In this document: in pieces, positions 46,439-55,309 of the stretch | Numbering within the stretch: the first letter of the stretch is position 1 | Layout of the letters: every line of letters starts with the position of its first letter | Source of the DNA: Longimicrobiales bacterium | Lineage (GTDB): Bacteria > Gemmatimonadota > Gemmatimonadetes > Longimicrobiales > Gaopeijiaceae | Direction of reading: 5' to 3' | Length of the DNA: 64,000 nt | NCBI GenBank assembly: GCA_029245345.1 | Contig: JAQWPM010000012.1 | Location: 682,001-746,000 of the forward strand | Position numbers and translations under genes: made by a program | The notes under the pieces: model-generated | What the model saw: the letters and a program-made list of their open reading frames with translations, nothing else | Databases searched by the model: none | What the model was told of the DNA's origin: nothing

Positions 46439-46672
46439 GGTATCTGCTGCCAAGTCACTGCCCGCCGCCGCTCGAATCCGCTCCTCGATACGCCGTGGGT
46501 GATCACGCCCGACGTAGATCTGTCGATCATCTGCGAGGATGACAACTACCGAGTGATCCCCGTGGAAGATGACTCAGCTCTCAGACACGCGGCGGCACAA
46601 GGGCTATCCGGATCCACACCGGGGCGTTTAGACAACAAGGGTCCGGCCGCCGAAAGTGAAGCGTCGACGTAG
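46439..46672 (+). other. Unidentified open stretch, possible gene remnant
   Basis: Between the thioesterase promoter and the end of the alpha/beta hydrolase gene, one frame stays open from a TGA at 46436 to TAG 46672. It contains PWVITPDVDLSIICEDDNYR and VIPVEDDSALRHAAAQGLSG, with protein-like acidic composition. I cannot assign it. No start codon with a ribosome site is apparent. It may be the C-terminal end of a deleted gene or chance. Confidence 0.25.
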
Positions 46673-47503
46673 CTAGATCTGGGTCAGCAGCGTTCTCACG
46701 ACCTCACGCGTCTCTTCCCGCCCCAAGACATCGTTGTGTCCGGCGCCTTGGACCAGGGTGACATCTTGGCCCGAAGCAGACGAGAGTGCCTCAGCGTGTC
46801 CGCCGGACACCCGATTGTCGTTCTCGGGTTGAACGATCCTAACTGGGATCCGGACTTCGTGAATACGCTTGCTCGGTGTGAGCGGCCCGAAGCGGCTCCC
46901 CGCACGTCTCCACCAGAAAGGAATGAACAGCTTGGCCAGAATCCCTCCCGGCATGCCTTGAGCCGAAAGAAACTCCGCGGTGACGCGCACCACATCTGAC
47001 GGAGATGCGATGGTGATCACGCCGTCGACGCGGGCCCCTTCAGCAGCAGCCAACACACAAGCGGATCCTCCCAGCGAATGTCCAACCAGTAGGATCGGGC
47101 GCTGAGGGAAACGACCGTTGGCGTACTCAGCCACGGCAAGCACGTCGTCACGAAAGTGTCTGATCGTGACAAAAGGCACCGGTTCATTACGGCCATGTCC
47201 CTGAACGTCGAAGAGCAGGACCTCGTACCCCTCGGACACGAGAGGCTCCGCAAGCTGCAATAGCAGCGAGTAGTTCGCGCCCCACCCGTGAGCCAGAAGA
47301 ACGAGCGGACGGTGCGGTTCACCAGTCGGCTTGAGTAACCACGCACCGAGATCGTGATCCCCCGACCGAATGATCAGGTCCTCGTGATCGACTCCGGTCT
47401 CGGGCACGGTCCGATCAGGGGCGCGCGGAACCGGTGTCAGGATGCTGAGTGACACGCGATCGATCACGACGAGGAAAAGCGCTGCGAGTATGTAGGGGGC
47501 CAC
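46673..47503 (-). CDS. Alpha/beta hydrolase with N-terminal membrane helix
   Basis: The 276-residue product starts at GTG 47503, overlapping the FAD-subunit stop by one base (TAGTG). A hydrophobic helix (about 2-22) is followed by an alpha/beta hydrolase domain with LAHGWGANYSLLLQLA (oxyanion), nucleophile VGHSLGGSA, and a final His in VQGAGHNDVLG. It is membrane-anchored, active side probably periplasmic. Being the last gene of the Mo hydroxylase operon it may hydrolyse an ester or thioester made or used there. Confidence 0.8.
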   Translation of the reverse strand: MAPYILAALFLVVIDRVSLSILTPVPRAPDRTVPETGVDHEDLIIRSGDHDLGAWLLKPTGEPHRPLVLLAHGWGANYSLLLQLAEPLVSEGYEVLLFDVQGHGRNEPVPFVTIRHFRDDVLAVAEYANGRFPQRPILLVGHSLGGSACVLAAAEGARVDGVITIASPSDVVRVTAEFLSAQGMPGGILAKLFIPFWWRRAGSRFGPLTPSKRIHEVRIPVRIVQPENDNRVSGGHAEALSSASGQDVTLVQGAGHNDVLGREETREVVRTLLTQI

Positions 47504-48483
47504 TAGGCGCCCAACTGCTCCAGAGCACGGCGAACGTACACCGGCACCATTGCCCGTCTCCACTCAGGATCGACAATGATGTTCTCGAGCGGGTGGCACT
47601 GCTTGTGGGCACGCACCGCGAGCTCGTCGATCACCTCGGCATCGAGCCTTCGGCCCTCCGCCTCCGACCAACCCGTCAGCACCCTCGGGCGCGACCCCAA
47701 TGCCGTGACGACACCTTCGATGCTCTTCACAGTCCCATCGCCATCAAGGTCAGCAGCGATTGCTACGGTCAGCAGCGGGAAGTCGATCGACTTTCGTTGC
47801 CTAAGCTTGACATAGGCCTGTCTGCGCTGCGCAGATGCGATCGGGACACGAACCTCCGTGAGGATCTCTTCCGGAGCACGTCGGGTGTTGATGATCCCGT
47901 CGGCTAGGAAGAAATCGCGCACCGGCATGTCTCTAGGTCCCTCCGGACCCACAAGCGTCGCAACCGCATCCAGCATCGTCAGAACTGGCGGTGTGTCAGC
48001 CGAGTGGGCCGCCACACACTTCGTTCCAGTTTTCGTGACGTGACAAACCGTCCCGTTCTTCTTGAGGCAGTACCCGAGCGCGTCACGCCAGAATTCAGTC
48101 TGATTGTAGTACGTGCAGCGGGTGTCCAAGCACAGGTTTCCGCCGATCGTGCCTGAATTCCGAAGCTGAGGCCCCGCCACATGTCCGGCTGCATCAGCGA
48201 GCGCTGGAAAGAGCTCCCTTACATCCGGGTTCATGGCCACTGAGGTCAGGGTCTCACCTGCACCGATCCGGAGATCATCACCATCGCGCCGGATTCCACC
48301 GAGTTCTTCGATGCGCTTGAGGGCCACTAAGTGTCCCGGCTCGAAGAGACGGTGTTTCATATTCGGAATCAGATCTGTCCCGCCGGCGATGTACATCGCG
48401 TGACCTGTGTGCTCACCCATCAATTCGACGGCGTGTGCGACCGACCCAGGGCGGTGGTATTGGAACGGAGGCAGTCTCAGCAT
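47503..48483 (-). CDS. Mo hydroxylase FAD subunit with HcrB-type 4Fe-4S loop
   Basis: This 326-residue protein starts at ATG 48483 (MLRLPPFQYHRPGSV). AGGTDLIPNMK (33-43) and GTIGGNLCLDTR (111-122) are FAD contacts of CoxM-type subunits. A loop after GNLCLDTR carries Cys123, Cys139, Cys147 and Cys156. Their spacing (16, 8, 9) matches, as I recall it, the extra 4Fe-4S ligands of the beta subunit of 4-hydroxybenzoyl-CoA reductase, absent from ordinary xanthine dehydrogenases. The enzyme may therefore reduce, rather than oxidise, an aromatic acyl-CoA. Confidence 0.88.
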   Translation of the reverse strand: MLRLPPFQYHRPGSVAHAVELMGEHTGHAMYIAGGTDLIPNMKHRLFEPGHLVALKRIEELGGIRRDGDDLRIGAGETLTSVAMNPDVRELFPALADAAGHVAGPQLRNSGTIGGNLCLDTRCTYYNQTEFWRDALGYCLKKNGTVCHVTKTGTKCVAAHSADTPPVLTMLDAVATLVGPEGPRDMPVRDFFLADGIINTRRAPEEILTEVRVPIASAQRRQAYVKLRQRKSIDFPLLTVAIAADLDGDGTVKSIEGVVTALGSRPRVLTGWSEAEGRRLDAEVIDELAVRAHKQCHPLENIIVDPEWRRAMVPVYVRRALEQLGA

Positions 48484-48484
48484 C

Positions 48485-49474
48485 TCAGGCCCCTCCCCCC
48501 GAACCGGACTGTGGGCGGGCCACGATGATACCGTCTTGCCCACCAATCCTCTGAATCCGGGCCGCAAGCGATACCTCGGAGATCTGCACACTCTCTCCGA
48601 CCAACGGGGCGTGCAGCAGATGGAGCGCTCCGTCCACCCAAAGCGCGAGGCCCGTGTGCGCCACGTCTAGGCCCTCGACGGTGCTCGTGGCAGCAATAAT
48701 GTCACCGTCTCGAATTTGCGAAGCAGCCGCTTCGATATCCCCTTCTGGGATGAAGATCCGGCCAGCCGTGCTGAGCCGTTCTTCAGCTGCCCTCACCTCG
48801 TCCACGTAAGCAGCATCAGCGAGCTGTCTATACGCGTCCGTGTGCGTGGTCATGAAGTCGATCGGCTCTCGGTCCAGTACTCCGCCGAGATCTCCGGTGA
48901 CATCCGCCACCAATCCCCGTCGATCGTTGTCCCCGATCCAATCAGTGAAGTAGTGGAGTCGGCTGGGGTACTCTCCGACTTCACCGTTTCGGTATCGCAA
49001 GCTCGCCAACACTTCTTCGTACGCGTCCTCTACCGCTCCCCGGTTTCCGAGTACCGAATCAGCATCCGCATCAAATGCGCGCCCGGCTTCCGACACGAAG
49101 CGCGACAGTGCGAACACGTTCTCTACGAAGGTGACGCAGTCGAGACCTCGGAAGTTGATCACGAGATGTTCCGGCCCGTCCGTTTCGAGTGTGCCCGGTA
49201 CGTAAGCAGTCCCGATGAAAGAACGCCCCAGAGCGGCCATCGCCTGCCCAAGCGGCAGAGTGTCCGCACGCACGTCGAGGGCCCAACGAACCTTCTCTTC
49301 GAAAACCGCCCAGTCCGCATCAGGCCACGAAGGGGCGGCCCTGGGGTTCTCCCAGGGTACCGGCAGCGCATCGGACACCGGTTCAGCGTGAGGTTCAAAC
49401 GGAGACCATTTGACAGCGATGAAGAAAAGCGCAATCACACCGACCGGACCGAGAAGCGCACGGTATTCGCGCAT
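48485..49474 (-). CDS. DUF1460 amidase-like exported protein inside Mo enzyme operon
   Basis: This 329-residue protein has an N-terminal hydrophobic segment (about 8-23, with no clear cleavage site) and a DUF1460 domain. The NlpC/P60-like nucleophile region RGLDCVTFVENVFAL (Cys113) is clear. It is predicted to be periplasmic and to cleave N-acetylmuramyl peptides. It overlaps the large-subunit stop by one base (TGATG), and the FAD-subunit start is one base after its stop. Such placement inside a molybdenum hydroxylase operon is unexpected. Confidence 0.85.
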   Translation of the reverse strand: MREYRALLGPVGVIALFFIAVKWSPFEPHAEPVSDALPVPWENPRAAPSWPDADWAVFEEKVRWALDVRADTLPLGQAMAALGRSFIGTAYVPGTLETDGPEHLVINFRGLDCVTFVENVFALSRFVSEAGRAFDADADSVLGNRGAVEDAYEEVLASLRYRNGEVGEYPSRLHYFTDWIGDNDRRGLVADVTGDLGGVLDREPIDFMTTHTDAYRQLADAAYVDEVRAAEERLSTAGRIFIPEGDIEAAASQIRDGDIIAATSTVEGLDVAHTGLALWVDGALHLLHAPLVGESVQISEVSLAARIQRIGGQDGIIVARPQSGSGGGA

Positions 49475-51930
49475 CAGTCCGCCGCCGTATGCACGGAGGG
49501 ACTATCTGGCACGCCGGCAGGCGCTCGGGTCGGAACGGCGGGTTTCTTCAATGTCCCTTCGGCGCGTGCCGCCTCTACGTTCCGCCATACGTTCGGGGCT
49601 GAAAACGGCAGGCGTGTCATCCGGACACCAACAGCGTCATAGATCGCGTTTGCAATGGCCGGAATGGAGGGATGAAGCGGGCCCTCTCCTGCTTCCTTCG
49701 CGCCGTACGGGCCTTCCGGGTCGATCGACTCGACGATTAACGCTTCCAACTCAGGTGTGTCGAGGCTCGTTGGAATACGGTAATCCAGAAGTGACGGAGC
49801 ATTGTGGAGCCCGGCGCGACCGTGGTCGGCATCCTTGTAGATCTGCTCCTCCATGAGCGCTTCACCGAAGCCCATGTACGCAGAACCTTCCATCTGACCC
49901 TCGACGAGAACTGGGTTGAGCGCGCGCCCGCAGTCGTGAGCCACCCAGATCTTCTTCACCTCAACGATTCCCGTGTCGGTATCCACATCCACTTCAGCCA
50001 CGTGAGCGGTGAACGAATACGCGGGCGAGGCCCCGATCGTCCCTCCCCTGTACTCGCCATGCACGTCCTTCGGAGTGTTGTACGAACCGGTCGAACCCAG
50101 CGCACCATGCATCGCTTCGGCGAGGTTGAACGCTTCCTTGATCGGCATTCGGCGGGCAGTGTCAGGCGCGAACATCGCGTAGCCACCCGCGAGGAGCACC
50201 TGCCCCGGCTTTACGTTCCATTCGGCAGCAACCGCTCCTTGGACAAGGATGCGCAGCTTGCGCGCAGCATCGATCGCCGCATTGCCGAGCATGAAGGTCA
50301 CGCGACTGGAGTAGGCGCCGAGGTCCACCGGTGTGAAGTCGGTATCTCCACGCATGACTCGGATGTAGTCCAATGGGACACCCAGCTCTTCTGCCGCGAT
50401 ATACGCGACCACGGAGTCACAGCCTTGTCCGATTTCACTCGCCCCGCTGAACACTGCAACACGCCCCGAACGATCGATCTGCATTTGCACCGCGGACTGC
50501 GGCATGTCATTCGGGTAGATGGGATAGTTGGTCCCGGAGATATACATCGATCCGGCAACGCCGAGGCCGCGGCCGAACGGAAGCTTCCGGAATTTCTCCG
50601 ACCAACCGCTCGCGCTTTCAACAGCTTCGAGGCACTCGAGGAAGCCGTTCGAGGTAATCCGGAGCTCGTTTATGGTCCGGGTATCTGCACCGATGAAGTT
50701 GCGACGGCGAAAGTCGATCGGATCGAGGTCGAGCTTCTCTGCAAGGCGGTCCATCTGGACTTCGAACGCGAACCGGGGCTGGACTGACCCGTGGCCCCGC
50801 TTGGGTCCGCACGCGGGTTTGTTCGTGTACACGCGCGTGGAGTCGAACCGGTACGCCGGCATGGCATACGGCGCACACAGCAGCTGCCCCGAGTAGTAGG
50901 TCGTCACGAGCCCGAAGGAGGCGTAGGCGCCGCCGTCGAGCAAAATCTTTCCGTCTACGGAAGTGAGCTTTCCGTCTTGATTGGCCCCAGTGCGGTAGTG
51001 CATATGGAAAGGATGGCGCCCGCGGTGTGCGTAGAAGACCTCTTCTCGCGTGTAGAGGATCTTCACCGGCCTGCCGGTCACCATCGCGAGCTTACCGACG
51101 CAGAACTCTAGGTCGAAGGGCTCGCTCTTTCCGCCGAAGGCACCCCCAACCAAGGGCTGGAGCACACGCACATGAGCCTGATCCAGCTCCAAGACCCGCG
51201 CGAGTTCACGATGCAGGTAGTGCGGCACCTGGGTCGACGACCAAACCGTGAGCTTGCCCGACTCCTCGCCATCTGAGCCGCGGACACCGCCACCGCGTTG
51301 CCACGAGCCGATCGCGCAGTGTGGCTCGATAGGCGTGTGGGTCGTGCCCTCGAAGAAATAATCGTCTTCCACAACGACATCGGACGCGTCCATGAGCTCG
51401 TCGACCTCACCGAACTCCAGGTGGACCTTCTTCGTAATGTTGCCGTTCCATCCCTCTTTCTTGGCGTCGTGCACATACGGAGACGCACCATCGGCCGCTA
51501 AGGCGTCGTGCGGGTCGAAAAAGGCCGGCAGCACCTCGTAGACCACTTGGATCAGATCCAACGCACGAAGCGCCGTGTCCTCATCGACTGCAGCCACGGC
51601 TGCGACACCATCACCGATGTACCGGACACGATCCACACACAGCGGATGTTCGTCCGGGGTCCATGGGATGATGCCGTAGGTCGTCGGCATATCCTGTCCG
51701 GTGATCACGCCGTGCACGCCCAGCAACGCCTGGGCAGCGGCAGTATCGATCGAGACGATGCGCGCATGCGCATGTGGACTTCTCAGGATCTTGCCGTGAA
51801 GCATCCCTGGCAGAGTGATGTCATCCGTGTAGACAGCACGCCCAGTGGACTTATCCAACCCTTCGATCTTCCGCATGGAAGATCCTATTAACGTGAAGTC
51901 CGACTGGGACTTATGTGTGTCAGCACTCAC
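49474..51930 (-). CDS. Mo hydroxylase large subunit (CoxL/HcrA-like)
   Basis: This 818-residue protein is the molybdopterin subunit of a xanthine-dehydrogenase-family enzyme. It opens with KIEGLDKSTGRAVYTDDI and ends with the active-site region GPYGAKEAGEGP, whose Glu acts as base. The YGIIPWTPDEHPLC segment resembles HcrA of 4-hydroxybenzoyl-CoA reductases. It forms the core of a heterotrimer with the adjoining FeS and FAD subunits. Its start overlaps the small subunit stop (ATGA). Confidence 0.92.
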   Translation of the reverse strand: MSADTHKSQSDFTLIGSSMRKIEGLDKSTGRAVYTDDITLPGMLHGKILRSPHAHARIVSIDTAAAQALLGVHGVITGQDMPTTYGIIPWTPDEHPLCVDRVRYIGDGVAAVAAVDEDTALRALDLIQVVYEVLPAFFDPHDALAADGASPYVHDAKKEGWNGNITKKVHLEFGEVDELMDASDVVVEDDYFFEGTTHTPIEPHCAIGSWQRGGGVRGSDGEESGKLTVWSSTQVPHYLHRELARVLELDQAHVRVLQPLVGGAFGGKSEPFDLEFCVGKLAMVTGRPVKILYTREEVFYAHRGRHPFHMHYRTGANQDGKLTSVDGKILLDGGAYASFGLVTTYYSGQLLCAPYAMPAYRFDSTRVYTNKPACGPKRGHGSVQPRFAFEVQMDRLAEKLDLDPIDFRRRNFIGADTRTINELRITSNGFLECLEAVESASGWSEKFRKLPFGRGLGVAGSMYISGTNYPIYPNDMPQSAVQMQIDRSGRVAVFSGASEIGQGCDSVVAYIAAEELGVPLDYIRVMRGDTDFTPVDLGAYSSRVTFMLGNAAIDAARKLRILVQGAVAAEWNVKPGQVLLAGGYAMFAPDTARRMPIKEAFNLAEAMHGALGSTGSYNTPKDVHGEYRGGTIGASPAYSFTAHVAEVDVDTDTGIVEVKKIWVAHDCGRALNPVLVEGQMEGSAYMGFGEALMEEQIYKDADHGRAGLHNAPSLLDYRIPTSLDTPELEALIVESIDPEGPYGAKEAGEGPLHPSIPAIANAIYDAVGVRMTRLPFSAPNVWRNVEAARAEGTLKKPAVPTRAPAGVPDSPSVHTAAD

Positions 51931-52433
51931 TCAGCCCCCTCCCTATTCGAGGTGTCTGCGCGGCATTGCACCGCGGCTGCTTCTATCGCGGCATAAATCT
52001 TCGCGTAGCCAGTACAACGACAGAGATTACCGGCCAAGGCATCCTGGATCTCGGCCCTCGTCGGCGTCGCGTTCTGCTCGAGAAGGACCGCTGCGGAACA
52101 TAGAATCCCCGGAGTACAGAAGCCGCACTGGGCCGCACCGTTCACATCGAACGCATCCTGGAGCGGGTGCGGACCCTCCGGACCCGCGAGGCCCTCGACG
52201 GTGGTCACCACCTTGCCTTCTGCTTCCCAGACGGGCGTCAGGCAAGCCAACGTGGGCTGGCCGTCCACAACGACGGTGCACGCACCGCAGTCGCCTTTGT
52301 CGCACCCCTGCTTCGACCCCGTGAGCCCAATCGCATAGCGAAGAGCTTCGAGCAGGGTGAAATGAGTCGGCACGCCGACTTCATGGATGTCTCCATTCAC
52401 CGTGAGACGTACGATCTGCGAAGTTGAGGACAT
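51927..52433 (-). CDS. Mo hydroxylase 2Fe-2S small subunit (CoxS/HcrC-like)
   Basis: This 168-residue protein starts at ATG 52433 (MSSTSQIVRLTVNGDIHEV). The plant-type cluster motif GCDKGDCGACTVVVDG and the all-helical cluster motif QCGFCTPGILCSA with NLCRCTGYAKI are complete, binding two 2Fe-2S clusters. It is the first gene of the operon and feeds electrons between Mo site and FAD. Confidence 0.95.
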   Translation of the reverse strand: MSSTSQIVRLTVNGDIHEVGVPTHFTLLEALRYAIGLTGSKQGCDKGDCGACTVVVDGQPTLACLTPVWEAEGKVVTTVEGLAGPEGPHPLQDAFDVNGAAQCGFCTPGILCSAAVLLEQNATPTRAEIQDALAGNLCRCTGYAKIYAAIEAAAVQCRADTSNREGAE

Positions 52434-52587
52434 GGCGAAAAAGGTCGCCGCAGTTTCGGGCGGCGGCAACTTGGACGCTCATTGAACACGAAGTTGGAAC
52501 ACTCGTGGGACTTGGGGTAATTTTCGTCCGGCCGGCGATCTGTCGTCGGGTGCCGTCCTTCCCAGTCGGTTGGTTTAGGAGAACAGA

Positions 52588-53004
52588 ATGCCATATCCAG
52601 AAATGATGGTCGCCCCGATGCGCGAAGATCTCGTTCGGGTCGGCTTTACGGAGATGCGGACCGCGGGCGATGTCGATGCGATTCTCGGTAGCGAGAAGAA
52701 GACGACGCTCGTGGTCGTCAATTCAGTGTGTGGATGCGCAGCTGCAATGATGCGTCCTGCTGTATACCTCTCGCTCCAGGGCGAGAAGAAGCCCGAGATC
52801 CTGACCACTGTGTTCGCGGGTCAGGACATGGACGCTACGGACCGGAGTCGTGACTACATCACGGGCTTCCCACCGTCGTCCCCGTCCATTGCTCTCTTCA
52901 AGGACGGCGAGCTCGCGTACTTCATGGAGCGCCACCAGATCGAAGGGCGTCACCCAGAAGACATCGCAGCTGACCTCCAGGCGGCCTACGAACAGCACTG
53001 CTAG
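52588..53004 (+). CDS. Bacilliredoxin (BrxA/BrxB, YphP/YqiW family)
   Basis: This 138-residue protein has the CGC motif in VNSVCGCAAAM (Cys48, Cys50) and the family C-terminal Cys138. Bacilliredoxins remove bacillithiol from protein thiols; outside Firmicutes they act in general thiol redox or disulfide reduction. It stands alone, with its own upstream gap and terminator. A strong AGGAG lies ahead of the ATG. Confidence 0.94.
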   Translation: MPYPEMMVAPMREDLVRVGFTEMRTAGDVDAILGSEKKTTLVVVNSVCGCAAAMMRPAVYLSLQGEKKPEILTTVFAGQDMDATDRSRDYITGFPPSSPSIALFKDGELAYFMERHQIEGRHPEDIAADLQAAYEQHC

Positions 53005-53047
53005 AGCGATACGTCTTCGGAGACATCTCCGAGCGCAGACAGAGTGA

Positions 53048-53077
53048 GGGTCCCGATGAAAGGTCGGGGCCCTTTTC
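53048..53077 (+). terminator. Terminator after bacilliredoxin gene
   Basis: GGGTCCCGA (53048-53056) pairs with TCGGGGCCC (53064-53072) with one G:T pair, seven-base loop, then TTTTC. Confidence 0.8.
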
Positions 53078-53212
53078 TCGTAGAGGGTACACGCAGGCAA
53101 CAACACAGCATCGCTTGCAGGGCGAGCCAAGGGGCTCGCGGTACTCAAGGCGCGAATGGGACTTCGATTCAGAGCCTGAGTGCGTAACTACTCTGGGAGG
53201 AGGATGAAGGGG

Positions 53213-53611
53213 ATGTATCGAGTAGCTCTCATGCTTGGCCTGGCTGTCTTCAACGCGACTTTGGTCAGTGCTGCGATCGTGACTGGACCCGATGACGCCA
53301 CCACACACGAAATCCGTGTCGTGAACAACGATCAGCTGCCTGTGATGGTCTACGCGCAGGACGTTGACGGAAAACTGCACAACTTGGGCCGAGTGGCACG
53401 GGGCCAGTTCAAAGTCCTTGAGCTTTCCAACGCGGTCGCTGAAATGGGCGAGTTGCGACTCAAGGCCTATCCCAACACGCCTTCTTGCTCGCTCGTTGGC
53501 AACGAGGACGGCATCCGTAAGGAGGACATGGGACTCGACGAAGGTGCAGCGGTAAGCCTGTATCTCGAGACCGATCTCACGCAGTCGACGATCCAAGTAG
53601 AAAAGGGCTGA
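53213..53611 (+). CDS. Small secreted hypothetical protein
   Basis: The 132-residue product starts at ATG 53213 (GGAGG nine bases before); ATG 53204 is too near that site. A signal peptide (MYRVALMLGLAVFNATLVSA) precedes a mature part of beta character containing IRVVNNDQLPVMVYAQDVDG and PNTPSCSLVGNEDGI. I do not recognise the family. A terminator follows. Confidence 0.65.
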   Translation: MYRVALMLGLAVFNATLVSAAIVTGPDDATTHEIRVVNNDQLPVMVYAQDVDGKLHNLGRVARGQFKVLELSNAVAEMGELRLKAYPNTPSCSLVGNEDGIRKEDMGLDEGAAVSLYLETDLTQSTIQVEKG

Positions 53612-53633
53612 TTCAAGCCTTCGCGGGACCGAT

Positions 53634-53675
53634 ACGGCTGCAAGGACAGGAAGCCTCCGCAGCCGTTTCTTTATT
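53634..53675 (+). terminator. Terminator after small secreted protein
   Basis: CGGCTGC (53635-53641) pairs with GCAGCCG (53659-53665), then TTTCTTTATT. The loop is 17 bases, of which AGGACAGGAAGCCTCC can pair inwards. Confidence 0.7.
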
Positions 53676-53730
53676 CAGGCATGTTGCGAGGCGATGTTCA
53701 ACGGGCGACGTAGAGCAAGGAGAGCACGAC

Positions 53731-54171
53731 GTGAGCAGACAGTCCAAGAGCATCGAAATCAGTCGACCGATCGGAGTCGTCTTCGCGTACCTGGACGATG
53801 TCGACCGGGAACACGAATGGCAGCCTCGTCTCGAGTCGGCCACGAAAGACCCTCCGGGGCCAAGCCAGGTGGGCACTCGGAAAAGCTATGTGAGCGAGTT
53901 CCTTGGGCGCCGGACCCAGAACACCTATGTGGTCCGAGAGATGGGGCCCGGGTGGCGCATCGTCTATGCGACGACTTCGGACTCCACCGTAGACGCGACA
54001 TCTGAAGTCGAGTGCGAAGCGACCTCGGACGGCACGATGATCACAATGTCCGTCGAAGCCAGTCCTCGTGGCGCGCTGAAGCTGATTCCATCCGCCGCGC
54101 TCGAGAAGGCGGCTCGCGACCAGCTCGACGCGATGCTCACTCTGTTGAAGGAGCGCCTAGAGGCGGTCTAA
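53731..54171 (+). CDS. SRPBCC (START-like) family protein
   Basis: This 146-residue protein starts at GTG 53731 with KSIEISRPIGVVFAYLDDVD, the usual first strand and helix of SRPBCC proteins, and continues with the hydrophobic-cavity strands, ending in an amphipathic helix (about 115-143). They bind lipids or other hydrophobic ligands. It converges on the DUF1028 gene with a four-base overlap of stop codons. Confidence 0.82.
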   Translation: MSRQSKSIEISRPIGVVFAYLDDVDREHEWQPRLESATKDPPGPSQVGTRKSYVSEFLGRRTQNTYVVREMGPGWRIVYATTSDSTVDATSEVECEATSDGTMITMSVEASPRGALKLIPSAALEKAARDQLDAMLTLLKERLEAV

Positions 54172-54943
54172 CGCCCTCGGACCCGCTCCCGTCGGCGAGC
54201 AGCGATCTCTACCAACCGACGAAGTTCGGCAATGGGCTCTTCGGAATCGTCCACCTGGAGCCGCAATACCACATCGTTGTTCAACCACACGCCGCCGGCT
54301 TCTTTGACGATGAGCATCGCGGCACTCTGCATACCTCGGCGATCCCCTCCCGCGGCCTGACCTGCTTCGAGCGCCGCCATGAGCCTCAGCGAAAGGTGCC
54401 CCTCCGTCGTCTCAAACGCCTCGACCATGGAGTTCACGACATCTTCGCCCGCGAGGATGTTGCCTTGAGCGGAGACGTACCGACCAGTCCTATGCCCCGC
54501 CCACTCTGAGGCACTCGGCCCTGTGTGCGTGGCCACATCGCCGGTGGCATCCCATTAACTGAGAATTGACGCCCCAGTTTGCTCCAATTGTCCGGTCGCG
54601 GATCAGGGTCGTTCGCGAGGACCGTCTCGACCACTTCGGCTGGGGACAAACCCTGGCGGAGTAGCTCGATGCTCTGGGGAGCGTAACTGACGTCGACGAT
54701 CGCCTGGGTCACCACGACGCCCACGTTCGCTTCCGCCCACAAAACCCCGTTGCCGACGGCGAACACGCGGGACTGAACCGCCCCACCGACCTCACCCGTC
54801 TCCGGGTCGTAACCCAGGATGGAAAACGTGGCGATTGGTGGCCCGCGCTCAACCTCTTCGGAGGTGACCCCCGTTGCAGTGGCAGCCTGTCCGGCGACGC
54901 TAGCCGACAGCGTCGCGAGAGCCAGCACGGCGCCGAGAGCCAC
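54168..54943 (-). pseudogene. DUF1028 (Ntn-hydrolase-like) gene with frameshift
   Basis: Two frames together make one DUF1028 protein. The first, from GTG 54943 (GGAGG just ahead), has a signal peptide and FSILGYDPETGEVGGAVQSR and ends in the conserved region at RQFSVNGM. The second continues with ATGDVATHTGPSASEWAG to the normal C-terminus at 54168. Adding one G to the GGG run at 54551-54553 would join them (NGDATGDVATHTG). The gene is therefore either a true one-base-deletion pseudogene or a sequencing error. Confidence 0.85.
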
Positions 54944-54984
54944 AACACCTCCTCGAACAATGGCGGCGCAGCTAAATCGCCATA

Positions 54985-55308
54985 CTACCGATATTCCTCG
55001 CGCACCGGAGAGAACACGTCGAGAATCTTGCACGCGGTGTGCGACCGGCCGCCGTGCGGCACCCCTCCAGGAATCACGAGCACGTCACCTGCGTTGAGTA
55101 CATACGACTCACCGCCGATCACGAGTTCGTACGTACCCTCAATCATGTTCACGATCTGTTCGTGCGGATGTGCGTGCTCCGGCAGAGGCCGATCCGCCTC
55201 GATCTCCCAATACATGTGGGTGGTGTGTTCGGACGTGATCGCCCGACCGAAGTATCCCGGCTTGATTTCAACGGGCTCCATGGCCCACACATCGTAGCGT
55301 TCCGGCAT
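54985..55308 (-). CDS. Cupin-domain protein
   Basis: This 107-residue single cupin has motif 1 (PEHAHPHEQIVNMIEGTYEL) and motif 2 (LNAGDVLVIPGGVPHGG), with His/Glu/His metal ligands. Cytoplasmic, probably a small dioxygenase or sugar-isomerase-like enzyme or sensor. It is followed by the DUF1028 gene and preceded by the M20 peptidase, almost without spacing. Confidence 0.88.
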   Translation of the reverse strand: MPERYDVWAMEPVEIKPGYFGRAITSEHTTHMYWEIEADRPLPEHAHPHEQIVNMIEGTYELVIGGESYVLNAGDVLVIPGGVPHGGRSHTACKILDVFSPVREEYR

Positions 55309-55309
55309 C

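Noticed and set aside
47503-52433. Calling the operon aerobic CO dehydrogenase (coxMSL)
   Set aside because: The large subunit lacks a visible CO-dehydrogenase Cys active-site loop (AYRCSFR-type), and the FAD subunit has the HcrB-type Cys loop.
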